A DNA stretch of 64,000 nt from contig NZ_FOBD01000009.1 of NCBI RefSeq assembly GCF_900109515.1, positions 281,026-345,025 on the forward strand. The letters run 5' to 3'. The notes under the pieces are model-generated. The model did not search any database. It was not told the origin of the DNA and worked only from the letters and a program-made list of their open reading frames with translations. A program made the position numbers and the translations under genes. This DNA comes from Paenibacillus sp. OK003 (GTDB taxonomy: Bacteria; Bacillota; Bacilli; Paenibacillales; Paenibacillaceae). Below, piece by piece: positions 35,601 through 45,600 of the stretch. Each line of letters starts with the position of its first letter. The stretch's first letter is position 1.

Positions 35601-38600
35601 CATCACTGAGTGTCACCATATTCAGGAATACAGCTTGATTAGACTGGCTTACGTTAGATTTACTCCACCCAGCAGTCAAAGAAGCATATACCTCTTCACG
35701 AGAAGCTTTTTGTTCAATCAAATAAGGGTTAAATTCTGTCATCCATCCTACAGATTGGCTAAGCTCAAACATTTCAAGACTATCCGTGAAACGAGCATTT
35801 TTCTCTTGATAAATGACTAAAGGCTCACCAGTAGACTTCAAGATATTTTCAAAGAATATGCTACTGAACAATAACGATAGATTAACGTTTTTTGAATAAC
35901 TTAAATCAGCTTTTTCCAGTATAAAAACATCGGTTTGATTATTTCCTTGATGCAGTCTATTTTCTTCATTGTTTAATACATTAAATAAGTATGCTTGTTC
36001 TCTTTGTCTCTGAATTACATATTCATCAGTTGATAAATCAATGCCAGAGTGTGGCTGACCATTACTTTCCACATATTCTGTTAATTCTTTTTGAATAACT
36101 CCCCATGAGTAAACATCGATAAACAGATGATGAACCACCCAGTAAATCTTTGCTTCCCCGTTTTCACAATAAAACGCAAGTTTAGAGGTTGGACCATCAA
36201 TAATATCCAGTCCTTTTTGTAACTGTTTACAATAAAGATTAAAGGCTGCTTTGGTCTCACATAATTGGATAATTTCAGAAAAATCCAACTCTTCTATAGG
36301 AACAATTATAACAGTTGGTTCTCCAGCTTTATTTGAGATCCTTCCTCGTAACATTGGATGTTGGGCATACACGCTTTCAATAGCATCAGCAACATCCATA
36401 GTAGAATTATTCAATTTGATAGTCAGTAGATTAGATTGATTCCAGTAATTTTCATTTTCCAGCTGTAAGTGATAGAACCATTGCTGAACAGGAGTGATCG
36501 GGAATTCTGCTAACTGTGCTCCTGTACCAACAATTCTGTTGTTCTCTTCAAGTCGTCCAAGATATTTTGCTATCCCTTGAATATTTTGATATTTCATTAT
36601 TTCTTTAATTGACAATTGAATCTTCTTCTCACGCAATTTAGATACAATCTGGATACTCTTAATCGAGTCGCCGCCAAGATCATAATAATTAGCCAACACA
36701 CTGATTTTATCCATTTGAAAAACTTGCTTCCAAACACTTAGCAGCAACTCTTCCAACTCATTGGTTGCAGAAACAATCTGACCGGCTACTTTATTAAAAG
36801 CTGGAATCGGCAATTCAGCAGTGTTGATTTTTCCATTCACCGTCAATTTAAATTCTGCCATTTGAACAATCGCATCAGGGACCATGTAAGTCGGTAAAAA
36901 TTCATTTAAGAACTCATTTAACTCTTCTTCTGAATATAAGGCATCTTTTTCAATGGTTACATAAAGCACAATTTTGTTCTGAACCGTTTGTCCCTCACTG
37001 ATAAGTTTGGTATAAGCTTCCTTTATGGATACATACTGCAAAGCTCTTTCACTAATCTCTGAAAGTTCTACTCGATGACCACGGATTTTCACCTGATTAT
37101 CATTTCTTCCGATATAATGCAAATTTCCATATTCATCAAAAAAACCGAGATCACCTGTCCGATAGAGCGTTTCACCAAATTCATGTAAATATTTTGGTGC
37201 AGGCAAAAGTCGATTGTGGTTATCGGCAGCTGCCAGATAGGATTCTGTAACAGATGGACCAATAACACTGATCTCTCCTTTGCTTCCTGGTGCCAAAGTA
37301 TTCATTGAGTTATCCGTGATTACTACACAAGAATTGGATACTGGTTTACCAACATTTAACTCTTGATTTTTATCGGTAAAGGAAACACAAATTGTTGCTT
37401 CTGTTGGTCCGTAACCGTTTAATACACGGACATGATGAGATAGCGTTTTATTGTTTCTAAACTTATCACCTCCGCTTATAATTAGTTGCAGCGAATCACA
37501 GGAAGTAAAATCTATAACATTGAAAAGAGTTGGTGTAATAATCATAAAATTGATATTATGTTTTCTAATATAATCTGATAAAAATTGATGCTCCTCATTG
37601 AAAATACATAACGTATTTCCTGATACAACTGTAGCGATCAGATCCATAATGCTGGCATCAAAAGAAATTGAGGATAAGAATATCGTTCTCCAGTTTTGCT
37701 CTATCTTATAGTCTTCAGCAAACGTTGCTGCAAAATTTGCTAAATTCCGATGAGAGATTTGCACTCCTTTAGGTTTTCCAGTTGTTCCTGAAGTAAACAG
37801 GATATAGACGAGATCTTTAATCTTATTCTCTATTCTAATTTCAGATATAATGAAATGTTCTTTAGTGAACATCTGGTCCACCAAACAACCATTCTGTATC
37901 TTACCTGTAAGAGTCTTATCAGCATAAAAAACAAGATTGGGCTGAACTTCTTCAACAATTTGTGCCAACCGAGCCTGTGAATGTTTCGTATCAATTGGAA
38001 TATAGACAAATTCATGCAGCAAACAGGTGTAAAACAATAACACTTGTTGCCAACATCGCTGACCAAAAAAGACTAATTTATCACCTTTTCTCAAACCTGA
38101 GATCCTAAGTTTGTCCGCAAGAGAATTAATTTGTACATATAACTGTGCATAAGTAATTGACTGTTCTCCATCAATGATTGCCAACCGATGGTTGTCTGGT
38201 GAAATAGCTGTTAGATAACTTGCTAAAGATTGCTCTCGGATCGTAAAGGTTGGGTTCAATTGATGAACCAAATCAATGCTTTGCTTGTCTAAATAAATTG
38301 GAAGTTCTTCTGGAGAACGATCCAGCGCATCTAATCCCCGAACCAACCATTGAATAAAAGTTTCCATTAAATTCCTAATCTGTTTTTCTGTAAATAGTCC
38401 TGTACTATACTCTACTTGAAGGAATGAACTTTCCTGCGCTTCATAAAAAGTTGCCGTTATTGGGAATTGTGCTGATTTATGCTCATCAGCAATGATTGAA
38501 ACATCTTTGATTGCATCTTTATTTCCTGCCAAAACCTCCTGATAATTCAATACAGTCTGAATAAAAGACAAACCATCGCTAGAATTATTAGTTCCCATTA

Positions 38601-41600
38601 GCTTTTCTAAATCATAATATTCAACAGAAGCATGATCAATTACTTCAAAGAGAGAAAATTTATTTCCAGTCAAAATATCTTCGAATTTCTTCTTATTAGT
38701 CCTTTTGCTTGCGTATGGTAAAAATGATAGATACATTCCATATACATTCTGAAAATCATTCGGTCTTATAGAAACCGGTGTCCCAACAATGATACTGTTT
38801 TGATTGTAATAAGCCATTAAAAACTGTGAATAAAAAGTTAATGCCAATATATATTTGGAGACTTTCTTTTCTTTAGAAATAAAATTCAGCTTATCTATAA
38901 CATTTATACTCAATGGAATATTCACCATACTACCCTGGTGATCGAAATAAAAGTCGACTGCTTTAGGAAAGTCAATATTGGGTTGAGCATCACTTAAAGC
39001 TTGTTTCCAAAAGTCAAAATTTTTATGATGATCTTCTTCATGATATTGGTTCAAATAGTCGAAATAATCAACTTCAGTTGAGGTTAATTCGTTTTGGCCC
39101 ATCAATTCATTTAATAGAATTTCCATGGAAGATCCATCTGCAATGATATGATGCGTAAGTAGTATCAGCCAAACCGAGTTTTGATAATAAATCATTGTCA
39201 GCCGAACTAAGGATTCATCAATATCTGTCAAATCAAAAGAATAGTTAAACTCCTCCTTAAGCATTTTTTCAAGTTCCGCAACAGTGGTTACGTGATATTC
39301 ATAGATTGGAGTCTGTAATTTCTCTTTATTAAACCATCCCAAAATACCATCATGATCCTCTTGCACATAACTTTGAAACACTTTATTCTTTATAAAAATC
39401 TCTGAAAAACGCTGTTTTACTTGCTCTGTATTAATTGACTCTTTCTTGAATTCATTCACAAAAGGAATATTATACATTGATAAATCAGGGTTTTCGGTTT
39501 GAAAATAATACATAGATTTTTGCATTCCCGTTACTTTAGCCAGTCGTTTAGCAGAATCTTTTTCTGTACTCACCTTTTGGTTCAGATCGACCGGCTGCTC
39601 ATCAAACACTTCATTGTAGAGCTGCATTAACTGTTCAACATTCTCAGATTCAATAAATTGACGTAAGGAAACCTCTTTATTTAATACTTTGTTTAACTCA
39701 TGGTTTAGTCTGACAGCAGTTAATGAATCAATGCCATATTCAAACAATTCCGTTTTCAATGTTAATTTTTCAAATGAAACATACTTTGAGAACACTTTTT
39801 CAAACTGTTTCAGTACATCCGAATTCAATTGAATATCTCTGGAAGCCGACCTCGCTTCAGCAATTCCTGATAACAAACGACGCTTATCTACTTTTCCATT
39901 GATCGTTAGCGGAATGGTCTCCACTTTATGAAAGTGCTTTGGCAACATATACGATGCTAGCTTGTCTAATACAAGCCGTACAATGCTTTTTTCATCGATA
40001 GTCCCTACATAAAAAGCTTCAATTTCCTTATTTTGGTCGCCAGAACCAGTCAAAACAACAGCTGCCTGCTCTACCTCATCCAATTGCGCCAATGTATACT
40101 CGATTTCTCCCAACTCAATACGAAAACCACGAAGCTTAATTTGATCATCTTTTCGCCCTACGTAATGGAGGTTTTCCCCATCGTAATAAACGATATCACC
40201 TGTACGATAAGCAGTTGTCATTTTTTTATCCATTGGCATTTCAATAAATGCTTGTCCCGTTAATTCCTTATTATTATGGTATCCATTTGTTAGTCCACTA
40301 CCGCTAATAATTAGCTCTCCTGCAACACCTAAAGGTACGAGGACATTATTTTCATTAACTACCACGGCAGTTGAATTTCCGAGGAGTTGTCCAATGGGAA
40401 GCGGCTTAGCTGGATCAAAGTCTTCTGGTATTTCAAAAGTTGTGGTAAACGTTGTATTCTCCGTAGGACCATAACCGTTAAAAAACTTGGTCTTTGGTGC
40501 AACAGACATCGCCTTTTTAATATGGGTTGGAGAAACAACTTCTCCCCCTACATATACCTTTTTTAAATTGCTTAGTAGTGAAAAATCCTGATCTGTAAAC
40601 GTATTGAATAACCCTGAAGTTAGCCACGCAGTAGTAATTCTCCGTTTTAAAACACTTTTGTTCCAATTGGAAATATCAAAAACTGGATCTGGGATAATTG
40701 TCACTGAAGCACCATTTAACAACGGCAACCACACTTCGAAAATACTTGCATCAAATGCCATTGAAGCTGCTTGAGCAAAATTTTCTGTTAATTGAACTTC
40801 ATAAAATCCGTTATCAACTGCAAATGAAAAGATATTTTGGGCAGTCATTTCAATCCCTTTAGGCTTTCCAGAAGAGCCGGATGTATAAATCAACTGACAA
40901 AATTCAGGTTGAGAAAATCTACGCTTTAAATACTTAATGTCGTTACCTTTTGAATTAAACAATTCAGATGTATCCAGCTGTATAATGGATGGAAAAACAG
41001 TTAAATCTAAAGATGCTGTCTCTCCATTTTTCAAAACAACACCCACATTTGCATCTTCAACGATATATTCCAGTCTATCCTGATTATTCTTATCATCCAG
41101 ATAAATATAAGGAATCCCCAGATATTGAAGAGCGACCATCAACATAATTGATCTTCCAGACCGTGGTAAATAAATCCCCGCACTTTCCCCAGATTTGATG
41201 GGTAATGAATGTAATGTGTCAATTAGAATAGATGTTGTATGACACAATTCTTCATAACTAATTTCTTTATCTCCATCATAAATAGCCGTTTTTTTAGGAT
41301 GAAATTTCGATAAACTGGATAAACGATCGTAAAATGTAAATTCTGCTGGTAGAGAAGTCTTTTTCCCGTGAACAATACTTAATGGAACTTGACTAAACAT
41401 AGAGCTTACTGTGTTATTACCATGAGAGGTCACTATTATTTCCATCCAGTGATTGATTCGTTGCAAAATAGTCTCTGCCTGTTCCTGATCAATTACTTCT
41501 GTAGAAAACATCAACTTCATGCTTACCAAATCACCTAAAATGCCTGCTGAAAAAGTCAAATCACTTGTAGACATTTCCGAACCCCTGATGATCTCAAAAC

Positions 41601-42648
41601 GAAGATTTTTTTCAGTTGATGGGTAGTTTTCAAAAACAAAAGTGGAATTAGAATAAGAATCTGATGTTGATAACCCCATTACTTTTCTTCCTTGGCTTGC
41701 CGCAAATGAGTCATAGGCTTTGATTTCAATGTCATCTGATTTTATTTTTTTCAGTAGTTCTTCAAATGTTTGCTCAAATGAGATTGAAACACGCTTAGGA
41801 TGATTCTCAATCATGATTCCAACCACTTTTTCTAAATCCACCACTGCAGTTTTGGATCGCCCAGAATCAATAACTTCAAACATGATTTCTTCCTTACCAG
41901 AATAGATACTGAGTAAACAAGCCCATAAAGCTTGAAAAAAAACAGCTGGTGATACCTGTTGCTTTTTGCAGTACTCCATTACTGCGGCTCTTTCAACTGT
42001 GGCTTCTTTCAAAACTTCACTGTATGGCTTGGAAGTGCTTGCTCTAGCTATCTTTGGGAAAGCAAAACCTTCATAGTTCAAAAGATAGTTTGTCCAAAAT
42101 TCCTGCTTATCCGGTTTCTCATTTGTGAGTTTCCATGCTACATATTCACTATATAATGTGTCACTTTCATCAAAAAGTTGTTCACCTCTCTGTAGACAGT
42201 CATACACTCTGTCCACTTCTTGTAAGGTCAATGACATGCTCCATCCGTCTAGTAAAATATGATGGAATGTCCAAATCAGATACGCTCCTTCTTCTGTAGT
42301 CACTTGAGTGAATTTCATCAAAGGATAACCCGTCAAAACGATTTCCTTTTCCTGCTCTGCTCTTTCTTTTAATTCTTTTTGAAGCCAGCTTTGTTTTTTC
42401 CAGATCAGTTCTCCCTCATTTAAAACGATTTGTACATCATCTTTTAAATCACCGAACACAAATTTTGTTTTGAATATTTCGTACTTATTAACAACATGTT
42501 CCCAAGCTTTTTTATAGTTAACCAAATGATCATAACTTAATTTGACAATGGCCTGACTTACATATACTTCATCTTCCGAATGTAATTCACATTCATAAGC
42601 GATACCTCGTTGCATTTCGGACATTGGATAGGCAGCTACAATTTTCAT
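32638..42648 (-). CDS. NRPS C-A-T-C-A-T-E-C-T-Reductase (LugC-like)
   Basis: A 3336-residue trimodular synthetase. Domains with motif positions: C (HHILLDGWS, about 130), A (YTSGSSGKPKG, 592), T (FEYGIDSL, 970), C (HHIIADGSS, 1169), A (FTSGTTGKPKG, 1623), T (YDLGGDSI, 1991), E (HHLFIDVYSW, 2175), C (NHLIVDGWS, 2580), T (FFEIGGDSL, 2916), and an NAD(P)H reductase (VTGATGLLGSEI, 2991; YVKSK, 3142). Specificity residues read D A F W Y G G T F K for the first A domain (valine code) and D A M I I G G I C K for the second (hydrophobic, unassigned). The third module has no A domain. In the last C domain the first His of the active motif is Asn; the catalytic second His stays. The reductase should release the peptide as an aldehyde. 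GAGGTG precedes the ATG. Confidence 0.93.
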   Translation of the reverse strand: MKIVAAYPMSEMQRGIAYECELHSEDEVYVSQAIVKLSYDHLVNYKKAWEHVVNKYEIFKTKFVFGDLKDDVQIVLNEGELIWKKQSWLQKELKERAEQEKEIVLTGYPLMKFTQVTTEEGAYLIWTFHHILLDGWSMSLTLQEVDRVYDCLQRGEQLFDESDTLYSEYVAWKLTNEKPDKQEFWTNYLLNYEGFAFPKIARASTSKPYSEVLKEATVERAAVMEYCKKQQVSPAVFFQALWACLLSIYSGKEEIMFEVIDSGRSKTAVVDLEKVVGIMIENHPKRVSISFEQTFEELLKKIKSDDIEIKAYDSFAASQGRKVMGLSTSDSYSNSTFVFENYPSTEKNLRFEIIRGSEMSTSDLTFSAGILGDLVSMKLMFSTEVIDQEQAETILQRINHWMEIIVTSHGNNTVSSMFSQVPLSIVHGKKTSLPAEFTFYDRLSSLSKFHPKKTAIYDGDKEISYEELCHTTSILIDTLHSLPIKSGESAGIYLPRSGRSIMLMVALQYLGIPYIYLDDKNNQDRLEYIVEDANVGVVLKNGETASLDLTVFPSIIQLDTSELFNSKGNDIKYLKRRFSQPEFCQLIYTSGSSGKPKGIEMTAQNIFSFAVDNGFYEVQLTENFAQAASMAFDASIFEVWLPLLNGASVTIIPDPVFDISNWNKSVLKRRITTAWLTSGLFNTFTDQDFSLLSNLKKVYVGGEVVSPTHIKKAMSVAPKTKFFNGYGPTENTTFTTTFEIPEDFDPAKPLPIGQLLGNSTAVVVNENNVLVPLGVAGELIISGSGLTNGYHNNKELTGQAFIEMPMDKKMTTAYRTGDIVYYDGENLHYVGRKDDQIKLRGFRIELGEIEYTLAQLDEVEQAAVVLTGSGDQNKEIEAFYVGTIDEKSIVRLVLDKLASYMLPKHFHKVETIPLTINGKVDKRRLLSGIAEARSASRDIQLNSDVLKQFEKVFSKYVSFEKLTLKTELFEYGIDSLTAVRLNHELNKVLNKEVSLRQFIESENVEQLMQLYNEVFDEQPVDLNQKVSTEKDSAKRLAKVTGMQKSMYYFQTENPDLSMYNIPFVNEFKKESINTEQVKQRFSEIFIKNKVFQSYVQEDHDGILGWFNKEKLQTPIYEYHVTTVAELEKMLKEEFNYSFDLTDIDESLVRLTMIYYQNSVWLILLTHHIIADGSSMEILLNELMGQNELTSTEVDYFDYLNQYHEEDHHKNFDFWKQALSDAQPNIDFPKAVDFYFDHQGSMVNIPLSINVIDKLNFISKEKKVSKYILALTFYSQFLMAYYNQNSIIVGTPVSIRPNDFQNVYGMYLSFLPYASKRTNKKKFEDILTGNKFSLFEVIDHASVEYYDLEKLMGTNNSSDGLSFIQTVLNYQEVLAGNKDAIKDVSIIADEHKSAQFPITATFYEAQESSFLQVEYSTGLFTEKQIRNLMETFIQWLVRGLDALDRSPEELPIYLDKQSIDLVHQLNPTFTIREQSLASYLTAISPDNHRLAIIDGEQSITYAQLYVQINSLADKLRISGLRKGDKLVFFGQRCWQQVLLFYTCLLHEFVYIPIDTKHSQARLAQIVEEVQPNLVFYADKTLTGKIQNGCLVDQMFTKEHFIISEIRIENKIKDLVYILFTSGTTGKPKGVQISHRNLANFAATFAEDYKIEQNWRTIFLSSISFDASIMDLIATVVSGNTLCIFNEEHQFLSDYIRKHNINFMIITPTLFNVIDFTSCDSLQLIISGGDKFRNNKTLSHHVRVLNGYGPTEATICVSFTDKNQELNVGKPVSNSCVVITDNSMNTLAPGSKGEISVIGPSVTESYLAAADNHNRLLPAPKYLHEFGETLYRTGDLGFFDEYGNLHYIGRNDNQVKIRGHRVELSEISERALQYVSIKEAYTKLISEGQTVQNKIVLYVTIEKDALYSEEELNEFLNEFLPTYMVPDAIVQMAEFKLTVNGKINTAELPIPAFNKVAGQIVSATNELEELLLSVWKQVFQMDKISVLANYYDLGGDSIKSIQIVSKLREKKIQLSIKEIMKYQNIQGIAKYLGRLEENNRIVGTGAQLAEFPITPVQQWFYHLQLENENYWNQSNLLTIKLNNSTMDVADAIESVYAQHPMLRGRISNKAGEPTVIIVPIEELDFSEIIQLCETKAAFNLYCKQLQKGLDIIDGPTSKLAFYCENGEAKIYWVVHHLFIDVYSWGVIQKELTEYVESNGQPHSGIDLSTDEYVIQRQREQAYLFNVLNNEENRLHQGNNQTDVFILEKADLSYSKNVNLSLLFSSIFFENILKSTGEPLVIYQEKNARFTDSLEMFELSQSVGWMTEFNPYLIEQKASREEVYASLTAGWSKSNVSQSNQAVFLNMVTLSDDVMAMQKEYGLGDIAPENMKTMPAMLNIISDQKRLSISIVNINGSTELYKKTVEQLNLLTIHDSLPEYYRYIETIGKAVVSLKEYKELMADSDVETVYPLFPLQEEIIYSSSDTSDSYMNDFAWTTTVPIMELAARFNQVVRKYEALRTVIHRTSDDQFVQLIYKELKAFPYHLYDLRDQSSIKQKDTIEKRIENDSRLYRGEGSKYLHGLYLFQLNEQEVRVVWLFNHLIVDGWSVGLIIKELWGESVEENISTSNLGYVRWLLDKKHNVDLSEIDLGNFGKPGRLFADKTKFNTSDVKNLEMQFVLTNEHSQMIEQYTRRKHITTANLMNAVWGYVLCRLTNTETVVFGMVDSGRNCPVENIESKVGLFIQTIASIFTISSDQRIEDFIQEKSQQITSQLHKGTQDVRGLRQRLKLDPKDELYETLLVVENYPEPNAGVEEIKDIEANEQSNYLLSLSVGLADKLIYKIAYHPEIMQETSVSIIGQWIEAILMIMIENDHAMVTTLPDWSDRVETSSPLAVEKVMLSTLQNKSAIPTDLKQLKGVWENVLGHTDFSEEDDFFEIGGDSLKLSKMIFILREDHHYELNVLQFFENPTLQFLKDSEKLLVSEHTNSIKEELFSLPEVHMGSVIDNNVVLVTGATGLLGSEIVYQTLKQGKEVYCVVRGQDQWIATERLLAKLKEITPVGELLDLEKLYVFNGDLSKQKFGLTPPDYQMLSTEVSTIYHCAGNVNFMASMKEACEVNVEGLANVMAFAQKGRIKKVNHVSTLSVVGHDHYIIEDVDLAPISYVKSKVLAEYYLRDYRAIRDGIHVSRVGRIAGNSRTFSVPDQDLFWRLLVSIAELGCCPNEFLPFETDLTPVDFIVKELINRTEASNDNQVVNYFSNCMISFGRCIKILEKVLGHKIMLVSYEEWLERAEYDSNENQIKVLVPLFRENVFYEPEENSVITENSPDKSIQEELYINEKITDEVVEWYLKNILGKMLVS

Positions 42649-42672
42649 TACGGTTCACCTCACTTAAACTTT

Positions 42673-45600
42673 CTATATAAACAAACTATTTAGCTCTATT
42701 AAAGTATTGGTCGAAATCCCAAAAACATTTTTCTTATTCTCTTTAGTCAGTTGTTGAATAGATTCTTCCAGTGCAGTCATGATCTGTTTAACCAAGTTGC
42801 AGTTTTTTTCTTTTGTCAAAAACACACAAGTTAACGTTTCTCCCTGTTTACCAACATTCAAAGCAAGTTCATCAAAAAAATCCAACCCATTGATATCAGG
42901 AACTTCATTTAACAATGACAAATCAATTTCTTCAGGCAGATCACCTAAATAGTTATAGGAAATATTAGGCGTTACATAACTTTCATTCAAAAATTGATAA
43001 TCAAACCCTTTCATAAAAATTTTCTCTACTTCAAACTGATTCATTGATACAAATTCATGTAGATTATCTAAGTCAACAACTTTTACAGGATGTATTGAAG
43101 TAAACCAGCCAACGGTTTGATTTAATTGAACATCTTCTGGATGTACGGTACGACCATTCAACTCTCTAGCTAGCCATATGCTAGGTCGATCCAACACTTG
43201 ACAGAGACCTTTCCCAAATAATAAAAAGATTAATAAATCGAGCCCTATTTTTTTCTCTTTCGCAAAATCTTTAAGGATTTCTGTCAGTTCTTCATCGATT
43301 TCTTCGATAAACGTTTCAAATAATTCTTTGCCTGGTTCAGTAATAAAACCATTTGTCAAATCACTATCTTCTGGAAGATATTCCTGCCAATTTTGGATTA
43401 CTTCTTCTGACAGCTTCATATTTCTTAAATAATCAGCCCAGTCTTTGATACTAGTCGTTTTCTCAGTTAGTTTAAGCGGCTGCTCTTGTTCGATAAGTTC
43501 CAAACCGTACAAAAGGTCATTTTTCAGAATCAACCAACTGACATTATCACAAATCAAATGGTGCAACACCCAAACTACTACAAAACTGTTTTTAGAAATT
43601 TGAAAGAAGCCAATTCGGGATAAACTACCTTCTTGGATAGCTATTTCTTCATGAAAACCTGCCTGAACAGAACGAATCCACTGATTACGTTCGTTCTCTG
43701 AGAAGTTCTTGGAAACTTCATAAAATGAAAACTCCTGATCGATATCTTCTTTTCGATTCTCTCTAATTACATTTATATACTGGTGTTCTTTTAATAGAAA
43801 TTGACTACGCAGATTATCATGCTTTAATCTGATTTGTTCATACACTGTTAACAGCTGTTCTTTCGTATAATCCCCTGTAATGGTAAATCTCTCAGACTGA
43901 TTCCAATGATTGATATTTGAGAACGAATGGCTAAAGAACCATTTCTGAATAGGGAGTAAATCAACTTCACCTACAACTGGCTCTTGATTAAAATCCCGCT
44001 GCTTTGTCCGAACTTTTTCGCATAACTCTTGAATGTTTTGGCATTTTATAATATCCAGAGAAGAAATGTTTAAACTTTCTTTTTGAAGTTCATTTGCTAT
44101 TTGAATACTTTGAATAGAGTCGCCTCCTTCTGCAAAGAAATTCGACTGCAAACTAAACGTATCATTCTTCAAAATCTTTTGAAAAACTTTTAAAATAGTT
44201 ACTTCCAACAGATCATGATTAACTTCTTCCTCTACTTTAGAAAATATGTCAGAATCATTCGTAGTAATCAATTTTGATAATTGTTCAAAATCTGTTTTTC
44301 CGTTAATAGTTACAGGAATCGCATCTAGTTGCAGAATATAACTTGGAATCATGTAAGAGGGCAAATACTCCTGAAACAGCTTTTCTAACCTTTGGGTTGC
44401 TGCTGTTCCAATATAAAAGGTTGCTAGATCATTATTTTCAACTATGGTCACGGCATTGAATACAGTACCTAATGACATTGCTAACTGAGAGACTTCTTCT
44501 GGATCAACTCGATTCCCTCGAATTTTCACAAGGTTTTGTTTTCTTGACACAAAATGAATATCCCATTTTTCATCTAAATAACCAATATCTCCTGTTCGAT
44601 AAAACAAATAGTCTATATCTTCAATACAAATAGTTTGAAACGACATAGGTAAATCAGAATCTAAATAGCTTGAAAACATAGATTGACCAGTAATACAAAT
44701 TTCTCCTGTTACTCCATGAGGAACTAGCTCTCCCCGGTTATTCAGCAAAGCGACTCCAGAATTCTCCAATGGTCGCCCAATATTCGTTGGCTCAGCACTG
44801 CCATTCATTTTTTTAACCGACGTAATAATGGTACCTTCGCTTGGACCGTAGGCATTATAGACAACTGTATGGTTAGGAATTGTTTTATTTTTACGATAAG
44901 CCGAACCGCCAACAAGGATGCACTTTAAACTGTGACATTCAGAAAAATCTAATACAGAATAGTAATCTGGCGTTAGTAAGTAATGCGTAACACCAGCCTT
45001 TTGAATAAATTGTGGAAAATGTTCATAGCCCATAGAGGAATCAAAAATAGCTAATTGAGCACCACTATGAAATGCCAAAGTCATTTCAAATAAGCTAGCA
45101 TCAAACGAAAAACTGGCAACTTGAGCAACAATATCCGTACTCATAACATTAAATTTTTTATACTGTGCAACTAAACTACTCAAGTTTTTATAAGAGATTG
45201 GCACACCCTTAGGTTTACCTGTAGATCCCGATGTAAAAATCACATAGGATATTCCGTCTAAATACTTGGTAGTATCATTTACTGAAACCTTTACTTCTTT
45301 CATTGCCAATGAGGCCAGCTCCGTATCATCGGTCAATCTCAGGTGGTTATCCTGACTCAAATCTAACCAATCAGAGATCACGATCATAGGGTTAGCTTCA
45401 ATAATTATCTGTTTAATTCTTTTAACCGGCATTTCACTTGAAATCGGAATGTAACACCCATGATTTTTTTGGATACAGTAGAAAAGAATACTCCCAATCA
45501 ATTTATTTTTTGTGCAGACAACAAATTTTGCTCCAATTCTTATACGATGCTTATGTAAAAATTGCTTAAATTGTTTTAAATAGTTTTCTAACACATTAAA

